64,000 bases of DNA, taken from the NCBI RefSeq assembly GCF_006007965.1, contig NZ_CP040748.1:1984001-2048000 (forward strand), in the 5' to 3' direction. Source of the stretch: Nocardioides jishulii. Lineage in GTDB: Bacteria > Actinomycetota > Actinomycetes > Propionibacteriales > Nocardioidaceae. Below are positions 9,069 to 18,612 of the stretch, piece by piece (the stretch's first letter is position 1; each line of letters begins with the position of its first letter). The notes beneath the pieces were generated by a model, which saw nothing but the letters and a program-made list of their open reading frames with translations, did no database searches and was not told the DNA's origin. The translations under genes and the position numbers were made by a program.

Positions 9069-9925
9069 ACCTATTGACAGCCAGCCTTGCGGGCGGCCTG
9101 ATCGCCGTCGGTGTCTTCGGTGTCATCGTCGGCTTGCGACCAACAGCTCAGCCACCTCGAGAGCGTCCCACCTTCAAGGGACACCGTCTGAAGTTCTCCT
9201 CGCGCACACGCACGCTGCTGGTGGTCGGTGTTGGACTGGGTGTCCTCGGTTGGATGCTGACCGGCTGGATCCTCGCGCTGGTCATCGGACCGGCTGCGAC
9301 CATCGGGCTCCCGGCCCTGCTGGCTGCTCCCCCAGCAGCCACCCAGATCCACCGGCTCGAAGCCATGGAGGAATGGACGCGCTCGCTCGCGGGTGTGCTG
9401 ACCGTCGGCATCGGTCTCGAGCAGGCGCTCGTGGCGACGTTGCGCTCCACGCCGGCGCCGATCAACGCCGAGGTTGGGCGGCTCGTGGCCCGACTTCGGG
9501 CGCGCTGGGACACCGAGACCGCACTGCGGGCCTTCGCCGACGAGCTCGACGACGCCACCGGGGACCTGATCGCCGCCAACCTGATCCTGGGCGCGCGGCG
9601 GCGCGGTGCGGGCCTCGCGAGCGTCCTCGAAGGGCTGGCGGAGTCCGTCGCCACCGACGTACGGGCCAGGCGTCAGGTGGAGGCCGATCGAGCCAAACCG
9701 CGAGCGACGGCGCGGTGGGTGACGCTGATCAGTGCCAGCGTCCTGGTCGTCCTTGCCCTGTCGGGAAGTTACGTCGAGCCCTACAGCAGCCCCGTGGGCC
9801 AGGTGATCCTCGTGGTCCTGCTTGCCGCGTACGTCGCCACCCTCGTCTGGATGCGACGGATGGCCACGGGCAAACCGTTGCCGCGCTTCCTCGAGGCTCA
9901 GTGCGACACGGCGGCAGCGCGATGA
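9065..9925 (+). CDS. tadB: TadB-like inner-membrane platform protein (T2SS F family)
   Basis: 286 aa. Transmembrane segments at about residues 5-22, 48-66, 70-85 and a C-terminal pair near 215-270 surround a T2SSF domain with EEWTRSLAGVLTVGIGLEQA and GDLIAANLILGARRRGAGL. TadB with TadC forms the membrane platform of the Tad machine. Start and stop overlap neighbours by 4 nt on both sides. Confidence 0.88.
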   Translation: MNLLTASLAGGLIAVGVFGVIVGLRPTAQPPRERPTFKGHRLKFSSRTRTLLVVGVGLGVLGWMLTGWILALVIGPAATIGLPALLAAPPAATQIHRLEAMEEWTRSLAGVLTVGIGLEQALVATLRSTPAPINAEVGRLVARLRARWDTETALRAFADELDDATGDLIAANLILGARRRGAGLASVLEGLAESVATDVRARRQVEADRAKPRATARWVTLISASVLVVLALSGSYVEPYSSPVGQVILVVLLAAYVATLVWMRRMATGKPLPRFLEAQCDTAAAR

Positions 9926-10824
9926 TCAGCGGACTCCAACTCGCTGTCCTCGCCGGGGGCTTCCTCGGGTTGGGTCTGACGTTGGCCGTCGCCCGGCTTC
10001 TTCCCGTTGAACCGGATCTCGTCGATGCTCTGGACCGCGTCTCCTCGCCACGCCGACGCACGAGCGCCGGCGTCGCGTCCCTGCGTACGCGCAAGGAACG
10101 GCTCGGACTCTGGGGTCTGCGGGTGCTTCCTCCCGGACTTTGGGTGCGTACGCCGGTGCGCGAGTTGGCCCTGCTGCGGATCTCCGTGGCGCAGTTCTAC
10201 GGCGAGAAACTGACCTTCGCGGGGCTAGGGCTTCTGATCCCGCCGGGGCTCATCGCCCTCTTCACCCAACTCGGCCTGGATGTCCCGCTCCCGATCCCGG
10301 CGCTGGCCTCCATCGGTCTCGCGGCCGTCATGTTCTTCATCCCGAACTACAACGCCCACGACGAGGCGCGGAAGGCTCGAGTCGAGTTCGCCCGGGCCCT
10401 GGGTGCTTACATCGATCTCGTGGCGCTCGAACGCCTCAACGGGATCGGGGTGCGGCAAGCGATGGAAGCAGCCGCCGAGGTCGGCGACTCGTGGGTCTTC
10501 ACCCGCCTGTCCGAAGAGCTGACTCGATCCCGGTGGTCGGGACTGCCGCCCTGGGACGCCCTGCACACCTTGGCAACAGAGCTCGGACTCCCCGAGCTCG
10601 ATGACTTCGCCGACATCATGCGCCTGTCCGGCGAGGAGGGAGCCAGCGTGTACGCCACCCTGCGCGCCCGCTCCTCGGCCATGCGGACCGCGATGCTCAA
10701 CGACGAGATCGCTCAAGCGAACGCTGTGGGAGAGCGGATGACGATCCCCGGCTCGCTTCTCGGGGTCATCTTCATGGCATTGCTCGTCGCGCCCTCATTG
10801 CTTCGCATGGTCACCAGCTCGTGA
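9922..10824 (+). CDS. tadC: TadC-like inner-membrane platform protein
   Basis: 300 aa. N-terminal membrane segment, two more near residues 90-135, a central GAYIDLVALERLNG / GIGVRQAMEAAAEVGDSW T2SSF-like domain, and a final hydrophobic segment (LLGVIFMALLVAPSLL). It overlaps tadB by 4 nt (ATGA). The order tadA-tadB-tadC is the canonical Tad order. Confidence 0.87.
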   Translation: MISGLQLAVLAGGFLGLGLTLAVARLLPVEPDLVDALDRVSSPRRRTSAGVASLRTRKERLGLWGLRVLPPGLWVRTPVRELALLRISVAQFYGEKLTFAGLGLLIPPGLIALFTQLGLDVPLPIPALASIGLAAVMFFIPNYNAHDEARKARVEFARALGAYIDLVALERLNGIGVRQAMEAAAEVGDSWVFTRLSEELTRSRWSGLPPWDALHTLATELGLPELDDFADIMRLSGEEGASVYATLRARSSAMRTAMLNDEIAQANAVGERMTIPGSLLGVIFMALLVAPSLLRMVTSS

Positions 10825-10855
10825 AACCGATTCGACTCACCCAAGGAGGAACCCC

Positions 10856-11047
10856 ATGTTGAGAGTTTTGATCCTGCTTCAGATAGCGCTCACCGGCCCC
10901 GGCCGTCTACTGGCTGCGCGCCGGGACGAGCGAGGTTCGGTGACCACCGAGCACGTTCTCTGGGCTGTCGCGGTGATCGCCATCGTCGGCATCGTCGTCG
11001 CGGCCGTCACGACCTATGTCCAAGCACAAGCCGGCAAGATCCAGTAG
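10856..11047 (+). CDS. Flp-type pilin
   Basis: 63 aa, preceded by an AAGGAGG site. A basic leader ends at Gly27 (DERGSVTTEH); the mature part is a single hydrophobic helix. After cleavage at Gly27 the conserved Glu is at +5 (Glu32), with His33 at +6 where classical Flp pilins have Tyr. This is the probable major pilin. No CpaA/TadV prepilin peptidase is visible in the window, so processing would need a host or out-of-window enzyme. The next gene starts 32 nt inside this one. Confidence 0.8.
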   Translation: MLRVLILLQIALTGPGRLLAARRDERGSVTTEHVLWAVAVIAIVGIVVAAVTTYVQAQAGKIQ

Positions 11048-11450
11048 CCGGGCCCGCGGGCGCGGTGAGAAGGGTTCGGTTTCGATCGAACTCGTCATCC
11101 TCATGCCCGCACTCTTTGCGCTCATGTTCTTGGGCATGCAGGCGGCGCTGCACTACCAGGCGCGCACTGTCGCCATCGCCGCCGCACAACAGGGTGCTCG
11201 CGCGGTGGGGGCCGAGCATGGACGCGAGTCCGACGGCGTTCACGCGGCCGACGACTTCATCGTCGAGGCGGGCGGAGCAGACGTACTCACAGGCACGTCA
11301 ACCAGCGCGAGCCGCACGGCAACACGGGCCACGGTGACCGTGACCGGCTTCAGCCTGAGCGTCATCCCGGGCTGGAAAGTCCGCATCACCCAGACGGCGA
11401 GCGTCCCCGTCGAACACCTCACGGCTCCCATCCCCCAGGGGTCCCCATGA
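11016..11450 (+). CDS. TadE-like minor pseudopilin
   Basis: 144 aa. After a basic N-terminus the prepilin-like segment EKGSVSIELVILMPAL has Glu at +5 after Gly, then a hydrophobic helix and an extracellular beta-rich tail (VTVTGFSLSVIPGW). TadE proteins are minor pilins of Tad pili. It overlaps both the Flp gene and the following TadE-like gene. Confidence 0.8.
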   Translation: MSKHKPARSSSRARGRGEKGSVSIELVILMPALFALMFLGMQAALHYQARTVAIAAAQQGARAVGAEHGRESDGVHAADDFIVEAGGADVLTGTSTSASRTATRATVTVTGFSLSVIPGWKVRITQTASVPVEHLTAPIPQGSP

Positions 11451-11869
11451 AGCGACGCGATGAACGCGGATCCGCGGCGATCGAGGCAGCGATCGGCGTG
11501 CCGGCGTTCGCTCTCTTCGTCGGGCTGATCATCTTCGGTGGCCGGACGACAACCACGCACGAGGCATTGCAGTCCGCCGCCGCGGAGGGGGCCAGGTCCG
11601 CCTCACTCGCGCGTGACGCCCAGACCGCTCGGACCGTGGCCCGTGAAGCCGCCGCATCCAGCATCGCCAACCAGGAGATCGGGTGCTCCCACGTCGATGT
11701 CGACGTGGACACCTCCGACTTCGCCAAGCAACCGGGAGTGGCTGGCTCGGTCGAAGTCACGATTTCGTGTCGTCTCGACCTGTCAGATCTGGCTGTTCCG
11801 GGGGTCGGAGGATCACGGGTCATGAGCGCGACAATGTCCAGCCCGCTTGATAGGTGGAGGGAACGATGA
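11447..11869 (+). CDS. second TadE-like minor pseudopilin
   Basis: 140 aa. The segment ERGSAAIEAAIGVPAF again gives Gly/Glu+5 followed by a transmembrane helix; the tail has two cysteines (EIGCSHVDV and VTISCRLDL) that could form a disulfide outside the cell. Overlaps the upstream gene by 4 nt and the downstream one by 4 nt. Confidence 0.8.
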   Translation: MKRRDERGSAAIEAAIGVPAFALFVGLIIFGGRTTTTHEALQSAAAEGARSASLARDAQTARTVAREAAASSIANQEIGCSHVDVDVDTSDFAKQPGVAGSVEVTISCRLDLSDLAVPGVGGSRVMSATMSSPLDRWRER

Positions 11870-12288
11870 GACGCGATGTCGATGAGCGTGGCTCGATCAC
11901 GGTGTGGCTGGCGCTGTCCAGTTTCGTGATGATCTTCCTGGTCGGCCTGACCGTCGACCTCGGAGGCCAAGTTCATGCTCACGAACGCGCCCACGATCTG
12001 GCCGCGCAAGCCGCCCGCGCGGGCGGCGAGGAGGTCCAAGGCGCCGCGGCCATTCAGGGACGTGAGTTGGCCATCAGGCCAGCAGCGGCCCGCGCAGCAG
12101 CCGAGCGCTACCTCGAAGCAGCAGGCGTCAACGGGACCGTCGACATCCGCGACGGCGACACCATCACGGTCACGGTCCACGACACCTATGACGCGAAGTT
12201 CCTGGGTCTGATCGGCATCACCCGTCTCGACGTTACGGGCACGGCGTCGGCCCGACTCGTCCGCACGCTCGGAGGCAACCAGCGATGA
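11866..12288 (+). CDS. TadG-like pilus protein
   Basis: 140 aa from the ATG at 11866, preceded by GGTGGAGGG. N-terminal [14 protein letters not shown] is TadG/TadE-like but has Trp rather than Glu at +5, so it may not be processed as a pilin. One transmembrane helix, then an [12 protein letters not shown] helical region and a beta-rich tail. It is much shorter than classical TadG, as often in actinobacteria. Confidence 0.72.
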   Translation: MRRDVDERGSITVWLALSSFVMIFLVGLTVDLGGQVHAHERAHDLAAQAARAGGEEVQGAAAIQGRELAIRPAAARAAAERYLEAAGVNGTVDIRDGDTITVTVHDTYDAKFLGLIGITRLDVTGTASARLVRTLGGNQR

Positions 12289-15200
12289 CCACCCTCAACT
12301 CCCGCCTGCGTGGGCTGGCGGCCACCCTCGCATTGGCCGCCTTCGTCGTCGGGGTTCCGAGCGTCCTCGTGGCCATCGACGCCATCCCCGACCTGGGGGC
12401 ATTCTCGTGGTCACGACTGACGGCCCCCGATAACGGGACACTCCTGCTCGAGGTGCTCGCGATCGTCTGCTGGGTCGCGTGGGCGATCTTCACCTGCCAG
12501 CTCATCGCGTCGGTCTTCGCGCAGATACGTGGCCTGCGCTCACCTCGACTGCCTGGTCTGGCCATGCCCCAGCTCGCGGCCGATCGTCTCGTCGCGGTCG
12601 CCGCACTGTTGTTCATCGCAGCCCCGTCGGCAGTCGCGTTGGTTCCAGAGTCGAAGGCGGCGGCGGTCGTGGCAGCGACACCGTTGCCCGCTGGCGAGAG
12701 CGCCGTCGTGGCCGCCCCGGCGGCCGCCCCTGTCTCGGCAGCAGCTGCCGACCACGTGCCCCAAGCCAAGGTCGAGCACTACACGGTCAAGCGGGGAGAC
12801 AGCCTGTGGCGGATCGCCGAGGAGCGTCTGGGAGATGGCGCGCGGTATGTCGAGCTGGTCGAACTCAACCGGGCCATCCTCAACGGGCGTCCCGACTTCC
12901 TGCTCCCCGGCACGGTCCTCAACGTCCCGAAGGTCGAGGCGTCATCCTCAGATGCGTACGTCGTGCAACCCGGCGACACCCTGTCCGAGATCGCGCAGGA
13001 GGAACTCGGGAAGGCCGACGCCTATCCCGCCATCGTCGAGGCCTCGCACGACACGATCCAGGACGACGGGGCCCACCTCACGGACCCCGACCACATTCGC
13101 CCGGGCTGGAAACTGACGATTCCCCAGCAGGCGTCACCGCCCGAGCGCAAGGCCCCACAGGACGTGGAACGACCCCCGCCACACGAGCAAGCACCGCCAA
13201 CGCCAGCTGACCCCGAGCCGCCGGCCCCCACCGCAACGGTCGCCCCGTCCGCGCCCACCGACGAGTCCACCGCCGAGCACATCGACGACCCCGATGGCAC
13301 CGTCATCCCGGGCTGGCTCCTGCCAGGGCTCGCCGGCGCCGGGTCGATCTTCGGTGCCGGGCTGTGGCTCGTCCTGCGAGCCCAGCGACGTACCCAACTG
13401 CGTCACCGTCGCCCCGGGCGGATCTTCCATGCGCCGCCGCCCAGCCTGTTGCCGGCTGAGAAGACCGCTCACGCCGCCGCGTCGGTCATCGCTCCACGGA
13501 TCGAAGCCCTCGACGCTGCGCTCCGCGGTCTGATGCCGCTGCCTCGCATCGTCACCGTGACCATGAACAGCCACGCGATCTCGGTGACCCTCGCCGCACC
13601 GACCGACCTGCCTCGTCCCTGGGCAGGTTCCGGCAAACAGTGGCGGCTCGCGATGGATGAGGTCCCCGAGCGCCCCGAGGATTCCTTCCCTCCCTACCCG
13701 CTCCTGGTGAGCATCGGACAGGACACCGACGGCGCCTTCGTGTTCCTCAACCTCGAGGAACTGCGCACCGTGACGGTCACCGGAGACGAGGACCGGAAGG
13801 CTGCGTTCGCACGTCACCTCGCCGCAGAACTGGCCGTCAATCCGTGGTCGATTGCCACACGAGTCGAACTGCTCGGGGTCGGAGCCGATCTCTCGCTCTT
13901 CAACCTTGGACGTGTCCGCACGCACCCCGAAGAGGACACCGACTTCATCGCCGAGTTGGCCCACACCCTGTCCACCATCACGGAGCGATCCGACCCTGAC
14001 GACTTCCACGCGGTGATCATCGCTACTGCCAACCGCCCGCTCTCTGATCTGGACGAGCTCGCGACAGTGATCAACGGGATCCCGGGGCGTTCCTCGGCTG
14101 CCCTGGTAGACATCGAAAGCGAGGGCCGAGCCTCCGGCACGCACGTTCATCTGACTGCAGGAGGTCGCCTCCAGGTCGAGTCACTCGGCGTCGATGTCAC
14201 CGCAGCTGGACTGAGCGAGGAGGAAGCCCGAGCCTGTGCGTTGCTTCTCGACCTCACCCTGGCCCAGGAGGTCGTGCCGGTTCCCCTGGATGACGCCGAA
14301 GACACCGTTTCAGACCTCGGCGGAGCGCTGGCACCGCACTTGACCGAACCCCGACCCGAAGGGCCGGCCGGTAGCGAGTCCCTGCTGCCACTCGATGCCC
14401 ACGTCTACACCGATGAGGCTGCCACGACCGTCGAAGACGTCGAGACGCTCGCGCCCAAGGTATCGCCCGAGGCCAAGGAGGCCGTCCAGGCGGCGGACCC
14501 AATGCTGGACGACGATCTCGCGCGCTGGGAAGCACCCGGCCTGGTCGCTTCGAAGTTGACGCTGCTCGGGCCCGTGGGTGCCCGAACGACCGGCGATACC
14601 AAGGCCACCGCTCACCGCCGACCGTTCTACGTCGAACTCCTGGCCTACCTCGGGCTCCACCCGCACGGAGTCTCCGCCAGGAGCATCGCGGAGGCGTTCG
14701 CGATCCGTCCCGAGCGCGTACGAGTCGACATCAGCCAACTCCGTCGGTGGCTCGGAACAGACCCACAAACCGGAAGGCCCTACCTCCCCAATGCGGAGGT
14801 CAGCCACGACCCCGACTCCCCCGCCCTCTACAAGCTCGACGGAGTTCTCTGTGACCTCGACCTGTTCCGTCGCCTTCGCACGCGCGGCCAGAGCCGAGGG
14901 GCTGACGGCATCGAAGACCTCGTGACCGCCCTGGGGCTAGTCAGTGGGGAGCCCTTCACCGAGCTCCGCAAGGAACACTGGAATTGGCTCCTCGAAGGCG
15001 ATCGGTGGGACCACGTCATGACCAGCGCCATCGTCGACGTCGGCCACATCGTCACGGCGCATGCGCTCGCTACCGACGACCACGACCTAGCCTTGTGGGC
15101 CGCCCAAGTGGCGTACGCCGCCGCGCCATACGACGAGATCGCCCAACTCGACATGGTCCAAGCAGAGAAGGCCGCTGGCGACGACGAGAGAGCCGACCGT

Positions 15201-15332
15201 GACCTCAATGACAAGGTCTTCAACCGCCGCGACGACGAGTTGCCGCCGATCGACCTACCTGAACGCACCGGCCAGGTTGTCGCCGAGAAGAACTGGGCAT
15301 CTCGAGGGCCACGTCCCCGCCGGACTGGGTGA
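12285..15332 (+). CDS. membrane protein with two LysM repeats and SARP/BTAD-like C-terminus
   Basis: 1015 aa. Two N-terminal hydrophobic segments (about 15-35 and 50-75) and a third near 95-115, then LysM repeat 1 ([18 protein letters not shown], ~165-215) and LysM repeat 2 ([18 protein letters not shown], ~223-275). A Pro-rich linker and another membrane helix (~345-365) follow, then a large central region, and a C-terminal winged-helix plus bacterial transcriptional-activator-like part ([25 protein letters not shown], then TPR-like helices). LysM parts bind peptidoglycan; the cytoplasmic end looks like a SARP-type regulator without obvious phosphorylation sites. Last gene of the Tad operon. 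Confidence 0.85.
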   Translation: MTTLNSRLRGLAATLALAAFVVGVPSVLVAIDAIPDLGAFSWSRLTAPDNGTLLLEVLAIVCWVAWAIFTCQLIASVFAQIRGLRSPRLPGLAMPQLAADRLVAVAALLFIAAPSAVALVPESKAAAVVAATPLPAGESAVVAAPAAAPVSAAAADHVPQAKVEHYTVKRGDSLWRIAEERLGDGARYVELVELNRAILNGRPDFLLPGTVLNVPKVEASSSDAYVVQPGDTLSEIAQEELGKADAYPAIVEASHDTIQDDGAHLTDPDHIRPGWKLTIPQQASPPERKAPQDVERPPPHEQAPPTPADPEPPAPTATVAPSAPTDESTAEHIDDPDGTVIPGWLLPGLAGAGSIFGAGLWLVLRAQRRTQLRHRRPGRIFHAPPPSLLPAEKTAHAAASVIAPRIEALDAALRGLMPLPRIVTVTMNSHAISVTLAAPTDLPRPWAGSGKQWRLAMDEVPERPEDSFPPYPLLVSIGQDTDGAFVFLNLEELRTVTVTGDEDRKAAFARHLAAELAVNPWSIATRVELLGVGADLSLFNLGRVRTHPEEDTDFIAELAHTLSTITERSDPDDFHAVIIATANRPLSDLDELATVINGIPGRSSAALVDIESEGRASGTHVHLTAGGRLQVESLGVDVTAAGLSEEEARACALLLDLTLAQEVVPVPLDDAEDTVSDLGGALAPHLTEPRPEGPAGSESLLPLDAHVYTDEAATTVEDVETLAPKVSPEAKEAVQAADPMLDDDLARWEAPGLVASKLTLLGPVGARTTGDTKATAHRRPFYVELLAYLGLHPHGVSARSIAEAFAIRPERVRVDISQLRRWLGTDPQTGRPYLPNAEVSHDPDSPALYKLDGVLCDLDLFRRLRTRGQSRGADGIEDLVTALGLVSGEPFTELRKEHWNWLLEGDRWDHVMTSAIVDVGHIVTAHALATDDHDLALWAAQVAYAAAPYDEIAQLDMVQAEKAAGDDERADRDLNDKVFNRRDDELPPIDLPERTGQVVAEKNWASRGPRPRRTG

Positions 15333-15408
15333 CGCCCCGGGCGCGATGGCAGATCCCTGATCGCCGCAGAAGTCTCAGCTTCCGGTGTAACCGGCCGCTG
15401 GCGTCCCT

Positions 15409-15705
15409 TCAGTTATCCGAGGGGTTGAGGCGTCCCTCGAAGGTGATGACGAAGGCGTTGAGCGCTGCCTTTCACCGGATGACCCAACGTGCCCGACCGC
15501 TGCCGGTCGGGTCGAGTGATCGTGTCACCAAGAACAGGCACTTCAATGCAGCTTGGTCGTTGGGGAAGTGTCGCGTGCGCGCACCGCACGCCGGTAGCGG
15601 GCGTTCAGCGACTCGATCGCGTTGGTGGTGCAGATGATCTTGCGGATCTCAACGTCGACGTCCAGACGGGGTTAACTCGCCCCAGGCGTTGCGCCACAAC
15701 TTCAC
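15409..15705 (-). pseudogene. IS256-family transposase C-terminal relic
   Basis: Translating the minus strand from about 15705 gives LWRNAWGELTP, then after a disruption VEIRKIICTTNAIESLNARY RRAVRAR, a signature of IS256/Mutator transposases. After a 1-nt loss near 15572 the next frame reads HFPNDQAALKCLFLVTRSLD, then WVIR, an in-frame stop, and KAALNAFVITFEGRLNPSDN to a stop at 15409. At least two frameshifts and one nonsense codon make it a dead fragment. It separates the Tad operon from the EVE-domain gene and may mark how that cargo arrived. Confidence 0.85.
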
Positions 15706-15777
15706 GCGGCTGGACAGACAGAGCTCAACTTCTCCTCGAAGTCATCAAGCCTCGCTGCGTGCTCGACGCGCAGCGGG

Positions 15778-17121
15778 TCAGGACTCGACGAACCAGTCGT
15801 AGGAGCGCGGCGCCAGCCGGCCCTTATCGGGGTCGTAGTCGAAGACGGAGAACTCCCCTGCGTCGCGGTCGATCTCGCCGTCGGCAGTGAAGGCCATGTT
15901 GGCCCACACCCCCATGACGACCTGGCCTCGGTGCGTGCGCGCCCAGTCGACTTCGGCGCGGGTGACGATGACCGGGGCGCCGTCGGTCGTGGTGCCCTTG
16001 GCCTCCAGGTAGTAGGTCTCTTGGTCGCGGGTCGCGAGCGCGTCGAAGTGCTCCTTGAACCGGACGTCTTCGACCGTAAAGCCCTGGGCGCGGAAGTGCT
16101 CCTCCAGTCGTGTCTGGGCAGCGTCCTCGATCTTCTTGCGCCGCACCGGGTCCATCTGGTGGCCCTGCCCACCGCGCGCAGCACGCGGCTCGCCTCGCAG
16201 AGTTGCCCCTGCCCTCTTGTCGCCGACGTGGAGCATCCACGCGTGGGCGAGTGCCTCTGCTTCGGCGGGTTCGAGCCCTGCGCCTCCGCCCATCGGCGCC
16301 CAGTCGTTGACGGCGCCGGACACCAGGGTCCGCAAGTCTTCGCGCGTCAGGCGCTCGTCGAGCGGCACTACGAAGTCCCAGTCCAGGTCGACGTACTGAG
16401 TGGTGCCGCCGTGCGCGGGGTCCCAGTGGGGTGCGGCGTACGGCGTTGAGGCGACCCAGCCTGAGGCGACGATGCCTGCCTCGTCGCCGGTGCGCAGCAG
16501 GTACATCCGGTCGCCGACGTCGATTCCTTTCGTGCGACGTCCGACCGACCAGCGGTCGCGCACGATGTTGTCGCCGCCCTGGGTCGCTTCGATGGCCTCC
16601 TCGAATGTGGGGGCCCCGGTGAAGCCTCCGCCCTTGGGGCTCCAGGTGGCGATGACGGCAGGCCGTCCTGGCCGCGGGAGGCGGACGTCCGGCGGGGAGG
16701 CGGCCAGCGGGATGGCGTCGACCTCGGGCATGTCCTCGACGTAGGCGACCGGCTGGCGGCGCCGCGGCATCGCCCGGCCGTGCAGAGCACGGTGAGCAGC
16801 GTGGTCGCTGGGCAGCACGTACCCCTTCAGGGCCCACTTCGCGACCTTGTCGGACTTGACTGACTCTCGTCCGGTGATGGCGGCGACCAGGACGACGCGT
16901 CCTTCGTAGGAGAGGGTTGCGTAGCGCTGCTCCAGCGCACGTTTACCGATCGCCCAGTCCCCTCGGTTGACCTCCCACAGCGTTTCGAGGTCGACGCCAG
17001 GGTCCCAGCCGTACCAGGTCCGGTTGCGTGACAAGCCGTCGCTAGGAGCAATGTCGACTCGGTCGGAGAGGGTGAAGTTCAAGACCACCTGCACAGCATG
17101 GCTGATGGCGGTGGAGGTCAA
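15778..17121 (-). CDS. EVE-like + DUF3883 protein, putative modified-DNA restriction enzyme
   Basis: 447 aa. Residues ~1-90 are an N-terminal domain I cannot name. Residues ~150-290 resemble EVE/YTH-like modified-base readers (VIATWSPKGGGF, RWSVGRRTKGI, GDRMYLLRTG, GIVASGWVAS). The C-terminus (~330-447) resembles DUF3883, a PD-(D/E)XK-like domain: LEEHFRAQGFTVEDV, Asp360 in FDALA and Glu373-Ala-Lys375 in YYLEAKGTT. Reader plus nuclease-like domain suggests type IV restriction of modified DNA; this is inference. The start is uncertain: TTG at 17121 is the longest frame, GTG at 17094 or 17088 are alternatives. Cargo, opposite in direction to the Tad operon. Confidence 0.8.
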   Translation of the reverse strand: MTSTAISHAVQVVLNFTLSDRVDIAPSDGLSRNRTWYGWDPGVDLETLWEVNRGDWAIGKRALEQRYATLSYEGRVVLVAAITGRESVKSDKVAKWALKGYVLPSDHAAHRALHGRAMPRRRQPVAYVEDMPEVDAIPLAASPPDVRLPRPGRPAVIATWSPKGGGFTGAPTFEEAIEATQGGDNIVRDRWSVGRRTKGIDVGDRMYLLRTGDEAGIVASGWVASTPYAAPHWDPAHGGTTQYVDLDWDFVVPLDERLTREDLRTLVSGAVNDWAPMGGGAGLEPAEAEALAHAWMLHVGDKRAGATLRGEPRAARGGQGHQMDPVRRKKIEDAAQTRLEEHFRAQGFTVEDVRFKEHFDALATRDQETYYLEAKGTTTDGAPVIVTRAEVDWARTHRGQVVMGVWANMAFTADGEIDRDAGEFSVFDYDPDKGRLAPRSYDWFVES

Positions 17122-17204
17122 GAGGTTGGGACAGCGAGTGCGGCCCTGCCCCTAAGTGTGAACGGCGTGGCTGAGACGACGGTCAAGACGCCCTCCCCGC
17201 GGGC

Positions 17205-17402
17205 ATGCTCGCTGCGCTCGCTTACGGGGAGCCCGGGCGGCGGGGCACGATCTGGCGCCTGTTCAGCAACAAGGACGTCTCAGAGGTCTACATCGCGAGT
17301 CGGGCCACCGGGGGCGAGGTAAAGGTGAGTCTCCACGAGTCGGGTGACTGGCGACTCCAGGTCGTCGACCCTGACCGCCCCACGACGGTCCACTTTTGCC
17401 GA
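17205..17402 (+). pseudogene. N-terminal fragment of a conserved actinobacterial hypothetical protein
   Basis: The frame opening at 17205 reads like a real protein for about 60 residues (PGRRGTIWRLFSNKDVSEVY, then IASRATGGEVKVSLHESGDW). After about 17400 it turns into Arg/Pro-rich sequence with no protein character up to the stop at 17708. I interpret this as the 5' part of a gene whose 3' part was lost or frameshifted. I recognise the WRL..NKDVSEVYIASR pattern only as a recurring actinobacterial hypothetical family. It lies between two cargo genes. Confidence 0.4.
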
Positions 17403-17628
17403 TCACGACCCCGCACAGGGCCGCGTCCTCGCGCAGTCTCGGGGCAGCGTCGTACGCCGATCCGCTCCCCGGGCCGCCCCGGAGAGCCGTGCAGCATGAG
17501 CAAGGTGTTCACCCCGACGCGCATGTGCGCAACCTCGCAGGGCGACGAAACCGCCGCGCAGTCGCGTCCTCGACAGGTAGTCTCCCCCGACTGGCCCAGA
17601 ACGCCCGGCTGCCATGAAGGAGCATCAC

Positions 17629-18300
17629 GTGGGTCGCCACTACCGCAGCGGGCACTACCGCCGTGGCCCAAGCGGCCGCTACCACTACGTGCGACCTCAC
17701 AGCGTTGACCGGTCCAGTGGCTGGGGCTTCTTCTCGTCCGCGCCGCCTCCTCGCGTCCCCCGCACGCCGAATCCGTCGGCACCAAAGCCACCCAAGCCCA
17801 AGGACTCGCGGTTCGCGTGGGTTCATCCGATGCCCTCGACGCCGAACGCCATCTGCCCCGTGTGCGGCGCGGCCGTCTTCTTCTGGAAGAACTCCCACGG
17901 CTCGAAGGTCTGGTTCGACGCACTCGGTGCGCCTTGGCCCAAGCACCCATGCCTCGACCTCGACCAGGTCCCGTTGTGGCGACGCAACGGCGTACATTCC
18001 GCGCGCGTCGCCGCAGAATATCCACTCCCCGCCGCACGCCGGATACTCGACCCCGGACCGGAGACCAGCAGTTGTGGCTGCTTTATCCTCATGGTGATCG
18101 CGTTCTACATTCCCTTCGCCGTGTTTATCCAGGTATTCCCCGACGTGAACACCGGCCCCCCGTTGGTCGTCCTGCTCGTCGTGGCTCTCGCCCTGGCCAT
18201 CCTCGCCACTCGATCCACCAAGGGCGGTGTGCTCACCACGACTCCGCAGGCTGAAGCCGCGTTGAAGATGACGCGGAAGCCCGACGCGACCGGATCGTGA
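17629..18300 (+). CDS. zinc-ribbon membrane protein of unknown function
   Basis: 223 aa from the GTG at 17629, chosen because AAGGAG lies 6 nt upstream; ATG at 17614 is the alternative. A basic Gly/Tyr/His-rich N-terminus and a Pro-rich linker lead to a Cys motif CPVCGAAVFFWKN followed by KVWFDALGAPWPKHPC, which could bind a metal. Near the C-terminus is a hydrophobic pair (~150-195). The CPxCG...VWFD.LG.PWPKHPC pattern recurs in actinobacterial hypothetical proteins; I know no function. Confidence 0.6.
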   Translation: MGRHYRSGHYRRGPSGRYHYVRPHSVDRSSGWGFFSSAPPPRVPRTPNPSAPKPPKPKDSRFAWVHPMPSTPNAICPVCGAAVFFWKNSHGSKVWFDALGAPWPKHPCLDLDQVPLWRRNGVHSARVAAEYPLPAARRILDPGPETSSCGCFILMVIAFYIPFAVFIQVFPDVNTGPPLVVLLVVALALAILATRSTKGGVLTTTPQAEAALKMTRKPDATGS

Positions 18301-18612
18301 TTCAGGAACCGCCAACGGTGACCGGTCCCGGCGACTCTGCCCCCCGATCTGGTGGACTTCTCGGTCTCGGAGGGTCTGTTTCGACCCGTCTATAGGGGGT
18401 CAATTTCACGCGCCGCCGACAGAGAATCCGAGAGGATGGACCTACGAGGTGCCCCGTCACGGACGAGCGTCACAACCCTGAACCCGCCGCGCCAGTAAAA
18501 CCGAAAGTTCGATAAGGAACGCTCCTGACCTGCACGAACACAGCGTTCCCCCTCGGCGTTCCCCCTACATATTGCCGGATTCCGGTAACGCATCCGCTGC
18601 ACTCTCGAGGGC
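18301..18612. promoter_or_regulatory. 312-bp intergenic region with tandem GCGTTCCCCCT repeats
   Basis: The stretch before the prim-pol gene holds two direct copies of GCGTTCCCCCT (about 18542-18568), followed by TACATATTGCCGG and an imperfect CCGGATTCCGG dyad. TACATA could serve as a -10 element. The promoter of the Tad operon has a TTCCCC in the -35 position, so a shared regulator is conceivable but not shown. No gene seen in this stretch. Confidence 0.35.

Noticed and set aside
17403..17708. 3' part of the open frame starting at 17205
   Set aside because: Loses protein character (Arg/Pro/Ser rich) after about 17400; I keep only the first part as a fragment.
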